Assembly (NCBI RefSeq): GCF_900113865.1 | Contig: NZ_FOQY01000020.1 | Coordinates: 62,001 to 126,000 of the forward strand | Source of the DNA: Streptosporangium canum | Lineage (GTDB): Bacteria; Actinomycetota; Actinomycetes; Streptosporangiales; Streptosporangiaceae | Direction of reading: 5' to 3' | DNA length: 64,000 nt | Shown here: piece after piece, positions 34,510 to 43,976 of the stretch | Layout: each line of letters opens with the position of its first letter | How positions within the stretch are numbered: position 1 is the stretch's first letter | Position numbers and translations under genes: made by a program | Notes under the pieces: generated by a model | What the model was told of the DNA's origin: nothing | The model's input: only the letters and a program-made list of their open reading frames with translations | Databases searched by the model: none

Positions 34510-35591
34510 AGGGCCCGCACATCTGCGAAGTGATCAAAACCCTGGACGTGGGCGGCGCCGAGGTCCTGCTCGTCGAACGGCTGCTCGCCACGGCGCCGAC
34601 GGGCAAGCGCTACACCGTCGTGTGCCAGCGGGCGTCCACCCACGAACTGGCGGAGCGACTGCGGTCGGCCGGCGTGAACGTGATCGACCTCGGAAAGGAC
34701 CCACGCCCCTCCCGGCTCGTCCCGGTGATCAGGCGGCTGGCGCCCGACGTGCTCAACCTCCACTCCCCCCTTCCGGCGGCGCTGCTGCGGACCGCGTCCC
34801 GGTTCTGGAGACCCCGGCCCGTCCTGATCTCAACCGTGCACAACGTGCGTTACGGCACACCGACGATGCTGCTCGACCGGGCGACGGGGTGGCTGGACAC
34901 CCGGACCGTCGCCGTCTCCCCCCAGGTCGCCCGCGCCTTCACGAGCTGGGGCGCTCGCACCCTGCACACCCGGATCCACGGGGTCAGCGTCGCGAGGCAG
35001 CGCCGCTGGGCCACCGAGGCGGCGCGGATCAGGCAGGAATGGGGTGTTCCCGAGCACGCCTTCCTCATCGCGCACGTCGCCAACTTCCGCCCGGAGAAGA
35101 ATCACGGCCTGCTCGTCGCGGCCGCGGCCAAGGTGATCGCCAGGGACCCGCGTGCCCTGTTCCTGCTGTCCGGGTCGGGCCCGCTGCACGGCCAGGTGGC
35201 CAAGCGCGTCGCCGACCTGGGGCTGGACGGCCTGCGTTTCCTCGGGCACGTGCCGGACGCCGGGCGTCTGATCGCCGCCTCCGACCTTCTCGTGCTCAGC
35301 TCCTTCCACGAAGGACTGCCGGTCGTCGTCATGGAGGCCCTCGCCGCGGGCGTGCCGGTCGTGTCCACCGACGTCGGCGGGGTGTCCGATCTGGTCACCA
35401 CCGGCCGGAACGGCCTTCTCACCGTGCCCGGGGACGCCGACGCCCTCGCCGAGGGCATCCTGCGGGCGATGCGCCCCGAGACCCACGCCTCCCTCCGGCG
35501 AGGAGCGGCCGGCAGCGCCGACCTCGTCGACGTCAAGCGGACCGCGGAGTGGTTCGACAGGCTGTACGACGAAGTCTGTCCCCGGTCATGA
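34506..35591 (+). CDS. GT4-family glycosyltransferase 4
   Basis: A 361-residue GT-B enzyme. GTG 34506 overlaps the previous stop, and the protein then opens with CEVIKTLDVGGAEVLLVERLL, the typical GT4 start. An ATG at 34452 in the same frame would add an unrelated stretch. IAHVANFRPEKNHGLLVAA and SSFHEGLPVVVMEALAAGVPVVST form the donor half. Overlaps the flippase gene by four bases (ATGA). Specificity unknown. Confidence 0.88.
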   Translation: MKGPHICEVIKTLDVGGAEVLLVERLLATAPTGKRYTVVCQRASTHELAERLRSAGVNVIDLGKDPRPSRLVPVIRRLAPDVLNLHSPLPAALLRTASRFWRPRPVLISTVHNVRYGTPTMLLDRATGWLDTRTVAVSPQVARAFTSWGARTLHTRIHGVSVARQRRWATEAARIRQEWGVPEHAFLIAHVANFRPEKNHGLLVAAAAKVIARDPRALFLLSGSGPLHGQVAKRVADLGLDGLRFLGHVPDAGRLIAASDLLVLSSFHEGLPVVVMEALAAGVPVVSTDVGGVSDLVTTGRNGLLTVPGDADALAEGILRAMRPETHASLRRGAAGSADLVDVKRTAEWFDRLYDEVCPRS

Positions 35592-36904
35592 CGGCTCTGC
35601 TCGAACGCGTGATCCACCACATGCGCTCGCCCGGCACACGGCATCTGCGGACGTTCACCTCGCTCACCGCCACCGGCCAGGGCGAGGCGGTCCTGTCCAT
35701 GGTCAGCCTGGCCGTCCTGATCCGGCTGGCGGGGACCGAGCAGTCCGGTCAGGTCATCTTCGCCCAGGCCCTGTCGGGCGTCTGGTTCCTGCTGCTGGAC
35801 CCCCGCCTGGAGGACGCCGCGCAACGGTTCGTCCCCATCGAGCAGCAGCGGAGCGGGCAGGGCTCGGCGCTGTTCACCCGGCTGCTGCGATGGGATGTGG
35901 CGATCGGCGCGGCGGCGGGCTGCCTCGGCCTGCTGGCGGTGCTGGCGGCGTGGCTGCTGGGCCTGGCCGGCAGCGGTCTCGCGCTCATGCTCGCCCTGGC
36001 GGCCGTCTCCGGCGGGGCCGCGGCGTCGACCGGCGCGGCGGGGGCGGCCTTCGCCCTGGCGGACCGCCTGCGCGACCTCGGGATCGTGCGCCTGCGGTGC
36101 GCGGTCCTGTCGTCGGCGCTGTCGCTGGGCGGCCTGTTCGCCGGCGGCCCGGCGGCCTACCTGGCCGGCCAGGCCGTGGGCGCCGTCGTGACGGCCGTGG
36201 TGCTCGGCAGGCTGTCCCTGCGGGCGGTCCTCACCCATGTCGGGCCGGCCGTGACCGGGGTCCGGCTGCCGGCCGGCCTCGTCGCCTTCACCGCGAAGGC
36301 GTCGGCGGGGACATCGGTGGCGGCGGCCTCCGAGTCGGGTGTCCTCGCGCTGGCGGGCGTGCTCGGAGATCCCGCCCTCGTGACCATTCTCAAGATCGCA
36401 TCGGCGCCCAGCCGCCTCTACACGACCCTGATCAGCCCGGTCGCCTCGATGCTCTACCCCCGGCTGGCCCAGGCCGCCGCGACGGGGGACAGGGGGCTCA
36501 TAAGGCGGGACGTGGTGCGCGCGACACTGCTGCTCGCCGCGGTGGGAACGGTCGCGCTCACCGTCGCGGCCCCGATCACCGATGACGTGCTCGGCCTGGT
36601 CTACGGCGCCCAGTACACCGGGGCCGGCGGTACGGCGGTGCTGCTGCTGGGCGTGGCGTGCGTGAAGGGCAGCATGTCGTGGTCGAAGGTGCTGCCCCTG
36701 GCGTTGGGGCGGCCGGGCTGGCGGCTCACCTACCTCGCCGCTGAGGGCGCCCTCCTGCTCGGCCTGCTGTCGGCCGCCTGCTGGACGGCCACGGGCGCCG
36801 TCCAGATCTCGCTCGCCTTCGGGTGGGGGTCGCTGGCCCTCGCCGTCGCCGGCTCGGGCTGCTGGGTCGTCCTGCTGCGGAGGCTGGCGGCCGCCGAAGA
36901 GTGA
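35588..36904 (+). CDS. Wzx-like polysaccharide flippase
   Basis: A 438-residue integral membrane protein with about 12-14 hydrophobic helices and a few charged residues inside helices, as in MOP-superfamily Wzx/lipopolysaccharide exporters. It would flip lipid-linked repeat units across the cytoplasmic membrane. SAPSRLYTTLISPVASMLYPRLAQ resembles the family core. It is the last gene of the five-gene GT operon, with ATGA overlap, and is followed by a convergent glycosyltransferase. The family is very divergent, so the call rests on topology, length and operon position. Confidence 0.82.
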   Translation: MTALLERVIHHMRSPGTRHLRTFTSLTATGQGEAVLSMVSLAVLIRLAGTEQSGQVIFAQALSGVWFLLLDPRLEDAAQRFVPIEQQRSGQGSALFTRLLRWDVAIGAAAGCLGLLAVLAAWLLGLAGSGLALMLALAAVSGGAAASTGAAGAAFALADRLRDLGIVRLRCAVLSSALSLGGLFAGGPAAYLAGQAVGAVVTAVVLGRLSLRAVLTHVGPAVTGVRLPAGLVAFTAKASAGTSVAAASESGVLALAGVLGDPALVTILKIASAPSRLYTTLISPVASMLYPRLAQAAATGDRGLIRRDVVRATLLLAAVGTVALTVAAPITDDVLGLVYGAQYTGAGGTAVLLLGVACVKGSMSWSKVLPLALGRPGWRLTYLAAEGALLLGLLSAACWTATGAVQISLAFGWGSLALAVAGSGCWVVLLRRLAAAEE

Positions 36905-37016
36905 GCCCGCCGGCGCGCCGCCGCCCCTCCCCTCGCCCCGCGCCGCACACCGGCGGGTACGGCGCGCTGCGGACCGGGGGTTTCCGGGTACGGCGTCGCG
37001 CACTCCGGCCGTGACG

Positions 37017-38225
37017 TCATCGCACCCTTCCGTCCCGGATCGGAAAGACGTCATCCAGGAGCCGCACATATGTGTCCCCCAGGACGTCCCAGTCGACCTG
37101 GCCCGCCGCCGCCCGGGCTCTGGCCGACAGGCTCGCCCGCAGCGGCCCGTCGTCGAGCAGGCGCACCAGCGCCGCCGTGAAGTCGTCGGCCGAGTCCACC
37201 GTCAGCCCGCACTCCAACCGGCTGATCAGCTCGGTCGGGACCCCGCGGTATCCGACGACGGGCACGCCGCAGCCGACGGACTGGGCCACCTTGACCGACG
37301 AACGCTCGTGCGCGATCCGGCGGGGGTATATCCCGACGTCGAAGGTGGCCATGCAGGCGGGCACCTGCTCGGCCGGCACGTGCCCGACGAGCTCGACGTC
37401 CTGCCTGTGCTCAAGCTTGCGTCCGAGGGCTCTGCCGACGCCGCCGACGAGCCAGAGCCGTGCCCGCGGGCAGGCGGCCACCACCGCGGGCCACAGCTCG
37501 TCGATGAGGTGGTCCACGTTGTAGAGGGCGTCGGAGCCCCGGTCGGTCCCGGCCAGATGCCAGGCGGCGACGTAGCCCACCGTCAGCTCGCCCGGCCGCT
37601 TCCGCTCACGCATCTTCCGGGCGACGGCGGGATCGATCTCGAACGGGCGCAGCCCGTGGCCGACGACATGGATCGGGCAGGTGAGCCCGAGCTCCCGGTA
37701 GCGGGCGGCCGCCGCCTCGTTGGTGACCACCAGGGCGGCGACGTGCCTGCACGAGCGGAGCGCCGAGACCTCCCGCTCGGTGAAGAACGGATCGTCCATG
37801 TCGACCACGACCGGGAAACCGACGTAGGGAAGGTGCCTGGCGTTGGTGATGAACCCATACCGATAGGCCCGGGCGGCCATGCCGAACAGGGCGCGGCCGT
37901 GGAGGCCGATCGTGGAGTTCAGCGCGCGGAACTGGAGGCCGCGCAGGATGCGCCTGTCGGAACAGACCAGCAGCAGGTTGTCCACGCGGCCGAGATAGGG
38001 CAGCAAACTCTCATAGCGGGCATTGTTCACACTCTTGAACCAGATATTCGTATGGAATATCCGACTCTGCCCGACCTTTCCGTTTATCACGTCGGTCACA
38101 CGGACCTGGTTGAAATTCACAGGCGACACGGTCCACCAACCGGCATGTCCTATCAAGGACGACACGCTGAATCGCCAAGACGACCCGTGGCTTACCAAGT
38201 GCCCCAAATAAGCTGACTCGATCAT
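37017..38225 (-). CDS. GT4-family glycosyltransferase 5
   Basis: A 402-residue GT-B enzyme on the opposite strand from the operon before it. VHVVGHGLRPFEIDP-like linker, TVGYVAAWHLAGTDRGSDAL, LWLVGGVGRALG, and YPRRIAHERSSVKVAQSVGCGVPVVGY form the donor half, where the E-x7-E site is replaced by a variant with HERSSVK. ATG 38225 is used; a GTG at 38261 would add 12 residues, and neither has a strong Shine-Dalgarno. It is transcribed alone between two plus-strand operons and may be a late addition to the locus. Confidence 0.82.
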   Translation of the reverse strand: MIESAYLGHLVSHGSSWRFSVSSLIGHAGWWTVSPVNFNQVRVTDVINGKVGQSRIFHTNIWFKSVNNARYESLLPYLGRVDNLLLVCSDRRILRGLQFRALNSTIGLHGRALFGMAARAYRYGFITNARHLPYVGFPVVVDMDDPFFTEREVSALRSCRHVAALVVTNEAAAARYRELGLTCPIHVVGHGLRPFEIDPAVARKMRERKRPGELTVGYVAAWHLAGTDRGSDALYNVDHLIDELWPAVVAACPRARLWLVGGVGRALGRKLEHRQDVELVGHVPAEQVPACMATFDVGIYPRRIAHERSSVKVAQSVGCGVPVVGYRGVPTELISRLECGLTVDSADDFTAALVRLLDDGPLRASLSARARAAAGQVDWDVLGDTYVRLLDDVFPIRDGRVR

Positions 38226-38338
38226 GAGCGGGTACGGAATATGGAAACATTTCGCCGCCACCGTGACGGCAGCGGTGAAGCGGGGCGAATCCCGCGCTAG
38301 CTTCTCCGACGTACCTGGCCCGGTGTCGAGGAGCCCAC

Positions 38339-39532
38339 ATGAAGCCAGACGGCCGTATTCGCATCATGGAGATCATCGCCCGGATGAATGTGGGCGGCCC
38401 CGCCACCCAGGTGATGGGACTGTCCGAGCGGCTGAACCCGGAAGAGTTCGATCACCGCCTCTACACAGGCCACGTCGACGCCGCAGAAGGCGACCACCTC
38501 GACCTGAAGGGGGCGGCGGTCCGCGTTCACCTGATCCCTGGCCTGGGCCGGTCGATCAGGCCTTCCAGCGACTACCTCGCCCTCGTCCGGCTGATGAGCG
38601 CGATGCGCGAGTTCCGGCCGCACATCGTCCACACCCGGACGGCGAAGGCCGGCGCGCTCGGACGCGTGGCGGCCCGCCTGTCCGGCGTCGGCTCGGCCCG
38701 CGTCCACGTCTTCCACGGGCATCTCCTCAACGGATACTTCTCGCGGCCCAAGCGCGCGCTCTACGTCCAGTCCGAGCGGGTCCTCGCCTCCATGGCCGAC
38801 CGGCTGGTGACCGTCGGCTCCCAGGTCCGCGACGAGCTTCTCGGAGCAGGCATCGGCCGGCCCGAGCAGTACGTCGTGATCGCCCCCGGCGTGCGGCTCG
38901 GCCCGGTCCCCGACCGCGGGGCCGCCCGGGCCGCGCTGGGTCTGCCCCCCGACGCGCCCGTCGTGGCGTACGTGGGCCGGCTGACCCAGGTGAAGCGGCC
39001 CGACCGGTTCATCGCCACGGCCCGCGCCGTGCTGCGGCGGGTGCCCGACTGCCGCTTCGTCGTCTGCGGCGGGGGCGAGCTGCGCGAGCAGGTCGAGCGG
39101 GACGTCGGGCCGTTCCGGCACGCCTTCCACCTGCTCGGCTGGAGGAAGGACGTGGAGACGGTGTACTCCGCCGCCGACGTGATCCTGCTGACCTCCGACA
39201 ACGAGGGCACGCCTCTCACGCTTATCGAGGCGGGGATGGCCGGCACCCCGGCCGTCTCCACGCGGGTCGGGAGTGTCGCCGAGATCGTCCGGGACGGGCA
39301 GACCGGCCTGCTAGCCGGCACCACCGCCGCCGAACTGGCCGAGCACGTCGTGAGGCTGCTGTCCGATCCCGCGCTCGCCCACCGGATGGGCGAGGAGGCC
39401 CGCCGGTGGACCAGTGCCTCGTTCACCGTGGAACGCCTCGTCGCGGACACCGAGGCCCTTTACCGATCACTGGGCACGGGGCACCGCGACCGCCTCGGCA
39501 TGACAGGAATCATGGGAGGGATGAACAGGTGA
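38339..39532 (+). CDS. GT4-family glycosyltransferase 6
   Basis: A 397-residue GT-B enzyme. ATG 38339 follows GAGGAG (38328-38333). MEIIARMNVGGPATQVMGL is the acceptor loop. VVAYVGRLTQVKRPDRFIA, FVVCGGGELREQ and TSDNEGTPLTLIEAGMAGTPAVST form the donor half with a clear E-x7-E. Similar enzymes start exopolysaccharide side chains in actinobacteria. It leads a second operon of about 5.6 kb (epimerases, WecA-like, Wzz/BY-kinase) and is coupled to the epimerase gene by a GTGA overlap. Confidence 0.88.
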   Translation: MKPDGRIRIMEIIARMNVGGPATQVMGLSERLNPEEFDHRLYTGHVDAAEGDHLDLKGAAVRVHLIPGLGRSIRPSSDYLALVRLMSAMREFRPHIVHTRTAKAGALGRVAARLSGVGSARVHVFHGHLLNGYFSRPKRALYVQSERVLASMADRLVTVGSQVRDELLGAGIGRPEQYVVIAPGVRLGPVPDRGAARAALGLPPDAPVVAYVGRLTQVKRPDRFIATARAVLRRVPDCRFVVCGGGELREQVERDVGPFRHAFHLLGWRKDVETVYSAADVILLTSDNEGTPLTLIEAGMAGTPAVSTRVGSVAEIVRDGQTGLLAGTTAAELAEHVVRLLSDPALAHRMGEEARRWTSASFTVERLVADTEALYRSLGTGHRDRLGMTGIMGGMNR

Positions 39533-40539
39533 GAGTCCTGGTGACCGGTGGAGCGGGGTTCATCGGCGCGAATCTGTGCCGCGCGCTCGCGGCCCGGCCC
39601 GAGGTCGAGAACATCACGGTGCTGGACGACCTGAGCAGCGGAGACCTCGCCAACCTCACAGAGGTCGGGGTGGACTTCGTGATGGGCAGCATCCTGGAGC
39701 GGGAGCTGCTGGCGGAGGTCGTGGCCGGCGCCACCCACGTCGTCCATCTTGCCGCGCGGCCCTCCGTGCCCCGGTCCCTGCACGACCCGCTGGCCTCGCA
39801 CTCCGTCAACGCCACGGGCACCCTCCATCTTCTGGAGGCCTGCCGCGCGAACCGGCCGCATGTGATCCTCGCGTCGTCGTCCTCGGTGTACGGCGACTGC
39901 CGGGAGCAGCACAAGCACGAGGATCTCGCCACCCGGCCGCTCAGCCCGTACGGCGCCAGCAAGCTCGCGACCGAGGCCTACGGCCTGGCCTACGCGGAGA
40001 GCTTCGGCCTGCCGGTGCTGCCCTTCCGGTTCTTCAACGTCTACGGCCCCATGCAGGCCGCCGACCACGCCTACGCGGCCGTCATCCCGACGTTCGTGTC
40101 CGCGGCCCTGCAGGACAGGCCGGTGCCGATCCACGGCGACGGGAGCCAGGCACGTGATTTCACCTACGTGGGATCGGTGGTCGACGTCCTGACCGACGCG
40201 GCCGTCCGCCAGGTGACGAGCCGGAGCCCGGTGAACCTCGCGTTCGGGACCTGCGTCTCCCTGCTGACCTTGAAGGACGCCCTCGCCTCAGTTCTCGGCC
40301 GGCCAGTCGAGGCGACCTTCCTGCCGCCCCGGACGGGTGACATCCGCCAGTCACAGGCCTCTCCCCGCCTGCTCGCCGGCCTGTTCCCCGGCGTGCGCCC
40401 GGTGTCGCTGGACGACGGGCTCAGCATGACCGTCACCTGGTTCGAGAAGGCCGTGAGTCAAGACCCCGGCCACTGTGAGGGCTCAGCGCGGGTGCCTGAC
40501 GCCACGCCCTCGTCATCCACAAGCACGTGCCACACATGA
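39529..40539 (+). CDS. NAD-dependent sugar-nucleotide epimerase/dehydratase 1
   Basis: A 336-residue extended SDR likely acting as a UDP-sugar 4-epimerase. GTG 39529 overlaps the previous stop with GGGAGGG upstream. VTGGAGFIGANLCRAL binds NAD. SSSSVYGDC, YGASKLATEAYG (catalytic Tyr/Lys) and FFNVYGPMQ are the family landmarks. RPVPIHGDGSQARDFTYV is typical of GalE/WbpP-like UDP-hexose(NAc) epimerases. The C-terminal 25 residues are low in complexity. With a dehydrogenase of the WbpA group in the locus, a GlcNAc/GalNAc-type 4-epimerase is the likely role. Confidence 0.87.
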   Translation: MRVLVTGGAGFIGANLCRALAARPEVENITVLDDLSSGDLANLTEVGVDFVMGSILERELLAEVVAGATHVVHLAARPSVPRSLHDPLASHSVNATGTLHLLEACRANRPHVILASSSSVYGDCREQHKHEDLATRPLSPYGASKLATEAYGLAYAESFGLPVLPFRFFNVYGPMQAADHAYAAVIPTFVSAALQDRPVPIHGDGSQARDFTYVGSVVDVLTDAAVRQVTSRSPVNLAFGTCVSLLTLKDALASVLGRPVEATFLPPRTGDIRQSQASPRLLAGLFPGVRPVSLDDGLSMTVTWFEKAVSQDPGHCEGSARVPDATPSSSTSTCHT

Positions 40540-40553
40540 GATCGGAAGAGCCG

Positions 40554-41552
40554 ATGAGCAACTCAGCAGGGAGTACCTACCTGATAACCGGGGGGAGCGG
40601 TTTCGTCGGGTCCCATCTGACCGACGCGTTGCTCGCCCGCGGCGACTCCGTCGTGATCCTGGACAACCTGTCGACCGGCCGGTCCGCCAACCTCGCCCAT
40701 CTGGCCGGGGACCCCCGGCTGCGCGTCGTCCACGGCTCGGTCCTCGACGAGCTCATGGTCGACGAGCTGGTCCACCGGTGTGACGTGGTGGTTCATCTCG
40801 CGGCCGCCGTCGGGGTCAAGCTGATCGTCGAGCAGCCGCTGCGCTCCCTGACGACCAACATCCGCGGCTCGGAGATCGTCATCGAGGCCGCGCACCGCTA
40901 CCGGCGGAAGATCCTCCTCACCAGCACGAGCGAGATCTACGGCAAGAACTCCGGCGGGCCGCTCACCGAGACCTCCGACCGCATCCTGGGCAGCCCGGCG
41001 GTGGTGCGATGGGCCTACAGCACGGCCAAGGCCGTCGACGAGATCCTGGCCAACGCCTACCACAAGGAGCGCGACCTGCCGACGATCGTCGTCAGGCTGT
41101 TCAACACGGTGGGGCCGCGCCAGAGCCCGGCCTACGGCATGGTCATCCCGCGTCTGGTCCGCCAGGCGGTCAGCGGTCTGCCGCTCACCGTCTTCGGCGA
41201 CGGCACACAGACCCGGTGCTTCGCCCACGTCAAGGACGTGATCGAGGCGCTGCTGCGGCTGCTCGACCATGACGGCGCGGTCGGCCAGACCTTCAACGTC
41301 GGTTCGAGCGAGGAGGTGAGCATCCTGGAACTCGCCAAATTGATCGCCGAGCTCACCGGGACCACCTCCGGGGTCGACCTGATCCCCTACGCCGAGGCCT
41401 ACGAGGAGGGGTTCGAGGACATGGCCCGCCGGGTCCCCGACACCAGGAAGCTCCGCGAGCTCACCGGATGGGTGCCGAGGCGATCGCTCGACGACGTCCT
41501 CACCGAGACCATCGCAGAGGCCCGCGCCGATCTGGCGGCTTCACAGCGGTGA
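40554..41552 (+). CDS. NAD-dependent sugar-nucleotide epimerase/dehydratase 2
   Basis: A 332-residue extended SDR. ATG 40554 has GGAAGA upstream (40544-40549) and lies 14 bases after the previous stop. LITGGSGFVGSHLTDALL, LDNLSTGRSANL, STSEIYGKN, YSTAKAVDE (catalytic Tyr/Lys) and LFNTVGPRQS are diagnostic. TSTSEIYG with VGPRQS and the LTVFGDGTQTRCF segment resembles UDP-glucuronate decarboxylase-like and UDP-glucose 4-epimerase-like proteins, so the reaction is not certain. Coupled to the WecA-like gene by GTGA overlap. Confidence 0.87.
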   Translation: MSNSAGSTYLITGGSGFVGSHLTDALLARGDSVVILDNLSTGRSANLAHLAGDPRLRVVHGSVLDELMVDELVHRCDVVVHLAAAVGVKLIVEQPLRSLTTNIRGSEIVIEAAHRYRRKILLTSTSEIYGKNSGGPLTETSDRILGSPAVVRWAYSTAKAVDEILANAYHKERDLPTIVVRLFNTVGPRQSPAYGMVIPRLVRQAVSGLPLTVFGDGTQTRCFAHVKDVIEALLRLLDHDGAVGQTFNVGSSEEVSILELAKLIAELTGTTSGVDLIPYAEAYEEGFEDMARRVPDTRKLRELTGWVPRRSLDDVLTETIAEARADLAASQR

Positions 41553-42589
41553 ACGGCGCCACTGTCGTCATCGTGAGCGCGGCCGGCGGCCTGCTGGCCG
41601 CCGGAGCCACCCCGGTGCTGGGGCGTCTCGCACTGCACTGGGACTTCACCGATCGGCCGGGCGGCTACAAGGCGCACGAGCGGCCCATCCCCTATCTGGG
41701 CGGCGTCGCTGTCATGCTGGGAACGGTCATCCCGACAGCCGTCGCCCTGGGCTTGGCCGATCTCCGGACCACCGCGATCATGATCGCCGCTGTGGCGGTG
41801 GCCCTGCTCGGGCTGATCGACGATCTCTCGTCGCTGTCCCCGTTCACCCGGCTGGTGGTCGAGACAGTGGCGGCCGGTGGGGTCGTGCTGGGCGGGGTCC
41901 AGGCGCCGCTGACCGGAAGCTGGCTGGATATTCCGTTCACCGTCCTGTGGATCGTCGTGATCACCAACTCCTTCAACCTGCTCGACAACATGGACGGCGC
42001 GCTGGGTTCCATCACGACGGTCAGCGCCGCCTTCCTCGCGGGGACGGCCTTCGTGCACACCCACCCGGCGATCGGGCTGGTCCTGCTGACCCTGTCCCTG
42101 GCCAGCCTGGGCTTCCTGCTGCACAACTGGGCACCCGCGAAGGTGTTCATGGGGGACACCGGGTCGCTGTTCATCGGGTTCGTCCTCGCCTGCTCGGCGG
42201 CACTCCTGATGACCGGGCAGAGCTCGGGCACGGTGGTCGCGGGGCTGCTCCTGCCCACCTTCATCGCGACCGTCGACACCGGTGTCGTGTTCCTGTCGCG
42301 GAGGAGGGCGGGCCGCCCGCTGCTCCACGGCGGCAACGACCACCTCTCCCACCGCCTGCGCCGGCTCGGCCTCAGCACGCGGCTGACGGCGGTCGCACTC
42401 GCCGCCGTGGCGGCCGTCACCGGCGCGCTCGGCCTGATGATGGCCCTGAGCTGGGTCTCTCCGATCATCGCGACGATCGCCGCGATCGGGACGGCCCTCA
42501 TGCTGATCGGTCTCACGCAGAAAGTGCACGTCTATCCGTCAGGCCGATCCCAGGCCCATGCGACAAACATCCGCGAAGGGCGGCGATGA
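41549..42589 (+). CDS. WecA/TagO-like undecaprenyl-phosphate sugar-1-phosphate transferase
   Basis: A 346-residue membrane enzyme with about 10-11 helices. It would start each repeat unit by moving GlcNAc-1-P or a relative from UDP to undecaprenyl phosphate. Family motifs are DRPGGYKAHERPIPYLGG, the metal-site loop LLGLIDDLSSLS, NSFNLLDNMDG, VFMGDTGSLFIGF and GGNDHLSHRLRRLGL. GTG 41549 overlaps the stop of the epimerase gene. Some actinobacterial relatives initiate arabinogalactan or teichoic-acid-like polymers, so a wall-linked product is possible. Confidence 0.9.
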   Translation: MNGATVVIVSAAGGLLAAGATPVLGRLALHWDFTDRPGGYKAHERPIPYLGGVAVMLGTVIPTAVALGLADLRTTAIMIAAVAVALLGLIDDLSSLSPFTRLVVETVAAGGVVLGGVQAPLTGSWLDIPFTVLWIVVITNSFNLLDNMDGALGSITTVSAAFLAGTAFVHTHPAIGLVLLTLSLASLGFLLHNWAPAKVFMGDTGSLFIGFVLACSAALLMTGQSSGTVVAGLLLPTFIATVDTGVVFLSRRRAGRPLLHGGNDHLSHRLRRLGLSTRLTAVALAAVAAVTGALGLMMALSWVSPIIATIAAIGTALMLIGLTQKVHVYPSGRSQAHATNIREGRR

Positions 42590-42593
42590 TCCA

Positions 42594-43976
42594 GTGGATC
42601 TGCTCTATTACATAAGGCTCGCGCGCAGGAACTGGCTACTCATCGTCTTCTCTCTGTTCCTGGCGGCGGCCACGGCGACCGTCGTGACCGCCGGCACGCC
42701 TCCCAAATACGTCGCGACGATCACCATGCTGGTCTCCGGCCACGACAGGGAGGGCAGCCTCACCACCGCCTACCAGGCGGGGATGCTCTCCCAGCAGCGG
42801 GTGCAGTCCTACTCCGAACTGCTGACCAGCCGCCGCATGATCAGCCAGATCGCCGCGGGCGACGACGTCCAGCGTCTCCAGGAGAACATCACCGCGGAGC
42901 CCATCCCCGACACCGTGCTCATCCGGGTCGCGGTCGTCGACACCGACCCCGCGCGCGCGGCGCGGCTGGCCAATGCCCTGGGTGCCGAGTTCCCCAAGCT
43001 GATCGACCAGATCGAGCGGCCCACTCCGACCGGCCGCGCCACCGTCAAGGTCACCATGGTGGACAGGGCGGACGTCCCCGGGGCGCCGGTCAGTCCCAGG
43101 CCACTGGTCAACTTCGGGCTCGCCATGGTGATCGCGCTGTCGGTCGCCGTCGGCTCGCTGATCCTCCGCGACCGCCTGGACACGACCATCAAGACGGACG
43201 AGGCGTTGCGGCAGGCCTCGAAAAGCGCGATTCTCGGGACCATCGGCTACGAGCGGAACGCGCGGCGCCTTCCCCTGATCGTCCGCGACCAGGGCCGGTC
43301 GTCCAGAGCCGAGGCGTTCCGCTCCCTACGGACCAACCTCCAGTTCATCGGCGTCGACCGGCAACCGAAGTCGCTCGTGGTCACCAGCTGCCTGCCTAAC
43401 GAGGGGAAGACATCGACCGCCGCGAACCTCGCGATCACGCTCGCGCAGGCGGGATGGCGGGTGATCCTGGTGGACGGCGATCTCCGCCGCCCGCGCATCC
43501 CCCGCTATCTCGGGATCGAGGGCACAGCGGGCCTGACGGACGTGCTGATCGACAGAGCACGGTTGCAGGAGGTCATCCAGACCTGGGGGGAGGCGAAGTT
43601 GTCGGTTCTGCCGAGCGGCCAGATCCCGCCGAACCCCAGCGAGCTTCTCGGCTCGCACGGGATGCGTAACGTGCTCGCCGAGCTCACCGAGACCTACGAC
43701 ATGGTGATCGTCGACGCGCCGCCGCTGCTGCCCGTCACCGACGCCGCGACGCTCGCGGCGATCTGCGACGGCACGCTGCTCATCGCGCGGTACGGCAAGA
43801 TCCGGCGGGAGCAGGTCGCCCGTGCGACGGAGATGCTGTCGGCGATCAACGCCCGCGTGGTCGGCGCCGTCCTGAACTTCGCCCCGGCCACGAGCAGTCA
43901 GCACTACGGATACGGATACGGATACGAGCCCGAGGTCAAGGGCAAGCGCAAGGACAAGACGCCGGTGAACGCGTGA
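42594..43976 (+). CDS. Wzz/BY-kinase fusion: chain-length determinant and bacterial tyrosine kinase
   Basis: A 460-residue protein joining a Wzz-type membrane part (helices at about 15-35 and 170-190, DLLYYIRLARRNWLL start) to a cytoplasmic P-loop tyrosine kinase: Walker A PNEGKTST (about 268-275), Walker A' VILVDGDLRRPR and Walker B MVIVDAPPLLP. The tail YGYGYGYEPE is the autophosphorylated tyrosine cluster expected of CpsD/Wzc-type kinases. The GTG at 42594 gives the normal start. An ATG at 42558 overlaps the WecA-like gene and adds 12 residues. The 3' end overlaps the converging phosphatase gene by 41 bp. It sets polymer length and output. Confidence 0.9.
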   Translation: MDLLYYIRLARRNWLLIVFSLFLAAATATVVTAGTPPKYVATITMLVSGHDREGSLTTAYQAGMLSQQRVQSYSELLTSRRMISQIAAGDDVQRLQENITAEPIPDTVLIRVAVVDTDPARAARLANALGAEFPKLIDQIERPTPTGRATVKVTMVDRADVPGAPVSPRPLVNFGLAMVIALSVAVGSLILRDRLDTTIKTDEALRQASKSAILGTIGYERNARRLPLIVRDQGRSSRAEAFRSLRTNLQFIGVDRQPKSLVVTSCLPNEGKTSTAANLAITLAQAGWRVILVDGDLRRPRIPRYLGIEGTAGLTDVLIDRARLQEVIQTWGEAKLSVLPSGQIPPNPSELLGSHGMRNVLAELTETYDMVIVDAPPLLPVTDAATLAAICDGTLLIARYGKIRREQVARATEMLSAINARVVGAVLNFAPATSSQHYGYGYGYEPEVKGKRKDKTPVNA

